A stretch of 64,000 bases of DNA, from contig JALLLT010000048.1 of assembly GCA_025266875.1 (NCBI GenBank), positions 186,001 to 250,000 of the forward strand. Direction: 5' to 3'. How positions within the stretch are numbered: the first letter of the stretch is position 1; every line of letters starts with the position of its first letter. Shown here one piece after another: positions 61,137-64,000 of this stretch. The notes below the pieces were generated by a model. The model worked only from the letters and a program-made list of their open reading frames with translations. It was not told where the DNA came from and searched no databases. The DNA comes from Fennellomyces sp. T-0311 (taxonomy: Eukaryota > Mucoromycota > Mucoromycetes > Mucorales > Lichtheimiaceae). The translations under genes were made by a program, and so were the position numbers.

Positions 61137-61944
61137 TCAAATTTCCTCATTCGTACTGCTTATATTTTCCTCTCTTCCAATATACTGCTCTATACTTGTC
61201 AAGCCAATGTCAGGCGAACATCGAGAACGTTACATTTTTTTTTGGTCTTGCGCGTTCTGTCGAATCTTTAGGTTTATGGTTTAGTGTAACGAGTATTTTA
61301 GCTGGACCACAAATGATTGCAATGTGGGGCATGAAAAGAAAAAATCAAGCACTCTATTACTGAATTATTCTTTTACCCGTTTTGACTATGGTTACCTACG
61401 CCTCAACTTGATTTTCTAGCCTTGTTACAAAAATTCTTTTCCCACCCCATAATTTGTCATGGTAATTCCAGCCCTTTTTTAACGAACTCATATGACGACA
61501 TGAGTTTGACGTGACACATAACTTTTTTTGCGCAGATGAAAATACCGGTATATTTCGCACGACATTATCCACTAAGGATGCTGAGGAAGTAGTTAATGGG
61601 CGTAAATGTCCAAAAAAAAATCAAGCGGACTCCGCTTATCACCATTGAATGATAAGATAAAGAGTTTAAGAAAAGAAATAGTAAAAGGAAAGCTCTTGGG
61701 ACCCGCAAAAAGCGGGCGGGGAGGCAAACTTGGTGGAATGTGAATAACTAAAGATATATAGAAACGGACGAATCACATGTGGTTATTCGGAGTTGTACTG
61801 GTATACTCAAAGTAGGACGTACTTGATGGCCGCCAGGTATAAATGCTGCCCATCTTTTTCTTCTTTTTTATCAAAATCTCACAATCTTATCATTATCTCG
61901 GTTTAATATCCGGCCTGTAGGATTACTACCACATTTGTATACTA
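61137..61944. other. Intergenic region with sugar-porter promoter
   Basis: About 0.8 kb. No coding signal beyond short open frames. A TATAAATG element lies at 61837..61844, 108 bp before the sugar-porter ATG, and a T-rich tract at 61856..61872. Confidence 0.5.
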
Positions 61945-63798
61945 ATGGTTCACCAAAATCCCCATAACCGGTCTGAGGACCTTGGATTTCCAAAGTACAT
62001 GACATTTTGTGCGGTCATAGCTGCCATCTCTGGCTTTAATGTTGGTTGGCATATCAGTAAGTCCATTTAACCACCTTCTTTGTGATTCCAGCTTACTAAC
62101 TGTGATTCACTAGGTGTACCCAATATGCCACAGTCCGTTATTACTAGGTGCACTGATGGCACTGACACAATTAGCGGTCTTCCCTCTTGTTTGCCGATGA
62201 GCGACTTTACTTGGTATGTAATGAATAAATCTTTAATTTTTCGACACAATTGACTTACGCATATGTAAATAGGGTAAATAATTCGAAGAACACTAGTTCG
62301 CGAGCGAAAACCAGTACATACTAAATACTTTTCAATTATATATCAGGGCTACACCGTTGGTGCTTTTGCTCTTGGTGGTCTCGTAGGTAGTCTGGCTACT
62401 ACCTACCTTAACGTGTGGTTCGGTCGTCGGGCCAACATTATGATTTCATGTGGCTGGATGATCATCGGCGGTATCTTATCTTCTGCGGCGATCAACATTG
62501 GCATGGTACTACAACAGACAAAAACCATTACCACATTTGTCCATGCTTCTTAAACTTCCATGGGTTATAGTATTCCGTCGGACGTGCTTTTGTTGGTATC
62601 GGATCTGGAATGTGCGGCTCCTCGGTTGCCATTTACGTTTCTGAAATCTCAACGAAAAAGAGTCGCGGTGCGCTTGGAAGTTTGTTTGAATTGTTCCTCA
62701 ATCTCGGCATTCTCCTCACTCAAGTCTGTGGTCGCTACATGAGCTTTGCTCCCGTCTGGCGTATCTTGTGGGCCATTCCCAGTGTCATTGCCGCTATTCA
62801 GCTGGCCTTGCTCTTCTTCCTGACGGTTGAGTGTCCTCGTCGTCTGTGCGCCAATGGTCAATTCGATAAGGCCCGAGACGCACTCCAAAGACTCCGTCAA
62901 GATGCCGATATTACTGATGAGTTCCAGGCTTTAATGGATGCTCGTCAACGCGAACAAGAACAAGGAACCAAGAAATTCTCTATTCTTGATGTGATCACCC
63001 TCAAGGAAAAGTTTGTCACTTGGAACGTCATCATCGTCATGGTTTTGCAGGCCTACAACCAAGTCGGTGGTATCGGTCCCATGTCAGGTAACGCAACATT
63101 AATTTTTTTTCTACCTAATGATCGATCTAATAAGTAATCTTGATATAGTGTACTCTGTTGGTTTCCTTGCCAGAAACTTTGGTGGTGATGTAGAATTGGC
63201 CACCAATATTTCACTTGCCAATGCCACGGGCAACATTGTCGCCACCTTTATCTCGGTTATTTTCATGAACAAAGTAGGTCGCAAAGGTTTCATGTTGATC
63301 TCCACATTGGGTATGACGGTTGGCTCCGTATTCCTTGTCATTGGTGCCGCTGTCGGTGACGAGACTCAACGCTTAGCACCACTTATCATTACCGCCGCTC
63401 TCCTCTTCACCTTTACGTACAGTATGGGTTGTGGTGTTATTCCATGGCTCATTGCTCCCGAACTTTTGCCACTCTACGCACTTCCATCCGGTTCAGCTTT
63501 GGGCAACGCTTCGAACTGGGCTTTCAACTTTATCATCAATACCGTTTGGCCTTACCAAGATGCCAACCTTGGCAATTACAGTTTCACTGTCTTTGCTGCC
63601 ATCAACTTTGTTGGCTTCTTATTTGTACTTACTTGCATGCCTGAAACGACTGGACGTGACCTTGATCAGAAGAAAATCAACCAGAAAATTACAGACGCCG
63701 AGGGCTCGGCTGGCTCGTCCCAGGGCAGTCAACATTCTTCATCTGATGATACCGACCACAAGGCACAAAAGGTCCATCACATTGAGCAGGCACATTAG
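61945..63798 (+). CDS. MFS sugar porter (hexose transporter-like)
   Basis: Plasma-membrane proton:sugar symporter or facilitator family. Exons 61945..62056, 62114..62213, 62273 (one nucleotide), 62347..62505, 62571..63087, 63149..63798 close to 512 aa. Helix 1 is YMTFCAVIAAISGFNVGWHIS. Family motifs are LNVWFGRRANIM (loop 2-3), VGRAFVGIGSG, EISTKKSRGALGS, FFLTVECPRRL (PESPR position), VLQAYNQVGGIGP (QQ-x-G motif altered), MNKVGRKGFML, GVIPWLIAPELLP and CMPETTGRDL. Joining TG (62213), G (62273) and GGC (62347) gives TWGYTVGAFALGG with the Trp-to-GlyGly spacing of animal GLUT proteins. Alternatively one 129-nt intron (62218..62346) gives one extra Tyr. The tail is Ser/His-rich. Confidence 0.92.
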
Positions 63799-63977
63799 TC
63801 TCTTTGTGTGTGTAAAATTTTTATACTTTCTTCGTTACTGTTGTATCATAATCTAGTTACCCCCTCCTTTTTTCTTACGTATCACTTATCCACGGCGTTA
63901 TAATAAAAAAAAATGTATTAGACGCGTATCTTTTTATTGCCTTTTATCCCAAAAAAACCATCTATTTTCTATGCACC

Positions 63978-64000
63978 ATGTCTACCCACAACAGCAGTTC
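63978..64000 (+). CDS. Start of a further gene (truncated by window end)
   Basis: An ATG in good context (gcaccATGT) opens MSTHNSS before the window ends. It is preceded by an A-rich/pyrimidine leader like those of the neighbouring genes. Too little is present to name it; it could be a tandem transporter. Confidence 0.4.

Overview
This 64 kb window is nuclear DNA of a filamentous fungus, most likely of the Mucoromycota (inference, no search run). The evidence is dense spliceosomal introns (mostly 50-90 nt, GT...AG), short intergenic gaps, and eukaryotic machinery: CCR4, eL34, U2-associated SURP protein, TFIIF beta, Ost2/DAD1 and mitochondrial Sls1. It also has fungal families: Dal5-type permeases, CAF120, Rsa3, F-box/LRR proteins and a Crypton/Ndc10-type relic. 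No operons, CRISPR arrays, rRNA or tRNA genes were recognised. I rebuilt exon chains by hand. Every multi-exon model listed with an aa length closes in frame from ATG to stop, except where stated.

Layout. 0-8.3 kb: CCR4 (5' part, runs off the left edge), a two-HMG-box protein, an HSL-type membrane esterase, and an unrecognised gene followed by a decayed tandem copy (to 8.9 kb). 9.6-17.7 kb: a cytochrome b5-acyl-CoA dehydrogenase fusion and a large Ras GEF. 19.1-25.7 kb: Rsa3, then three tandem anion:cation symporter (Dal5-like) genes, the middle one dead. 25.9-32.5 kb: compact housekeeping block (C9orf85-type zinc protein, Sls1, U2SURP, eL34). 35.8-44.5 kb: bZIP factor, membrane-anchored helical-repeat protein, novel fungal protein, TPR/F-box/LRR protein. 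44.6-48.7 kb: relic-rich stretch with two broken copies of an unknown family and a decayed Crypton-like Ndc10_II/GCR1_C gene. 48.9-55.5 kb: F-box/LRR, TFIIF beta, DAD1/Ost2 and CAF120, all on the minus strand. 56.6-64 kb: a bacterial/plant-type 2-isopropylmalate synthase without its regulatory domain, a soluble Rieske protein, a sugar porter, and the first codons of a further gene.

Most notable: two genes (acyl-CoA dehydrogenase, sugar porter) close in frame most convincingly if a single-nucleotide exon of form AG|N|GT is retained between two ordinary introns; the dehydrogenase also needs a 4-nt exon. Sls1 carries a consensus GC-AG intron. Other points are the truncated LeuA, the tandem permease pseudogenisation and the Crypton relic.
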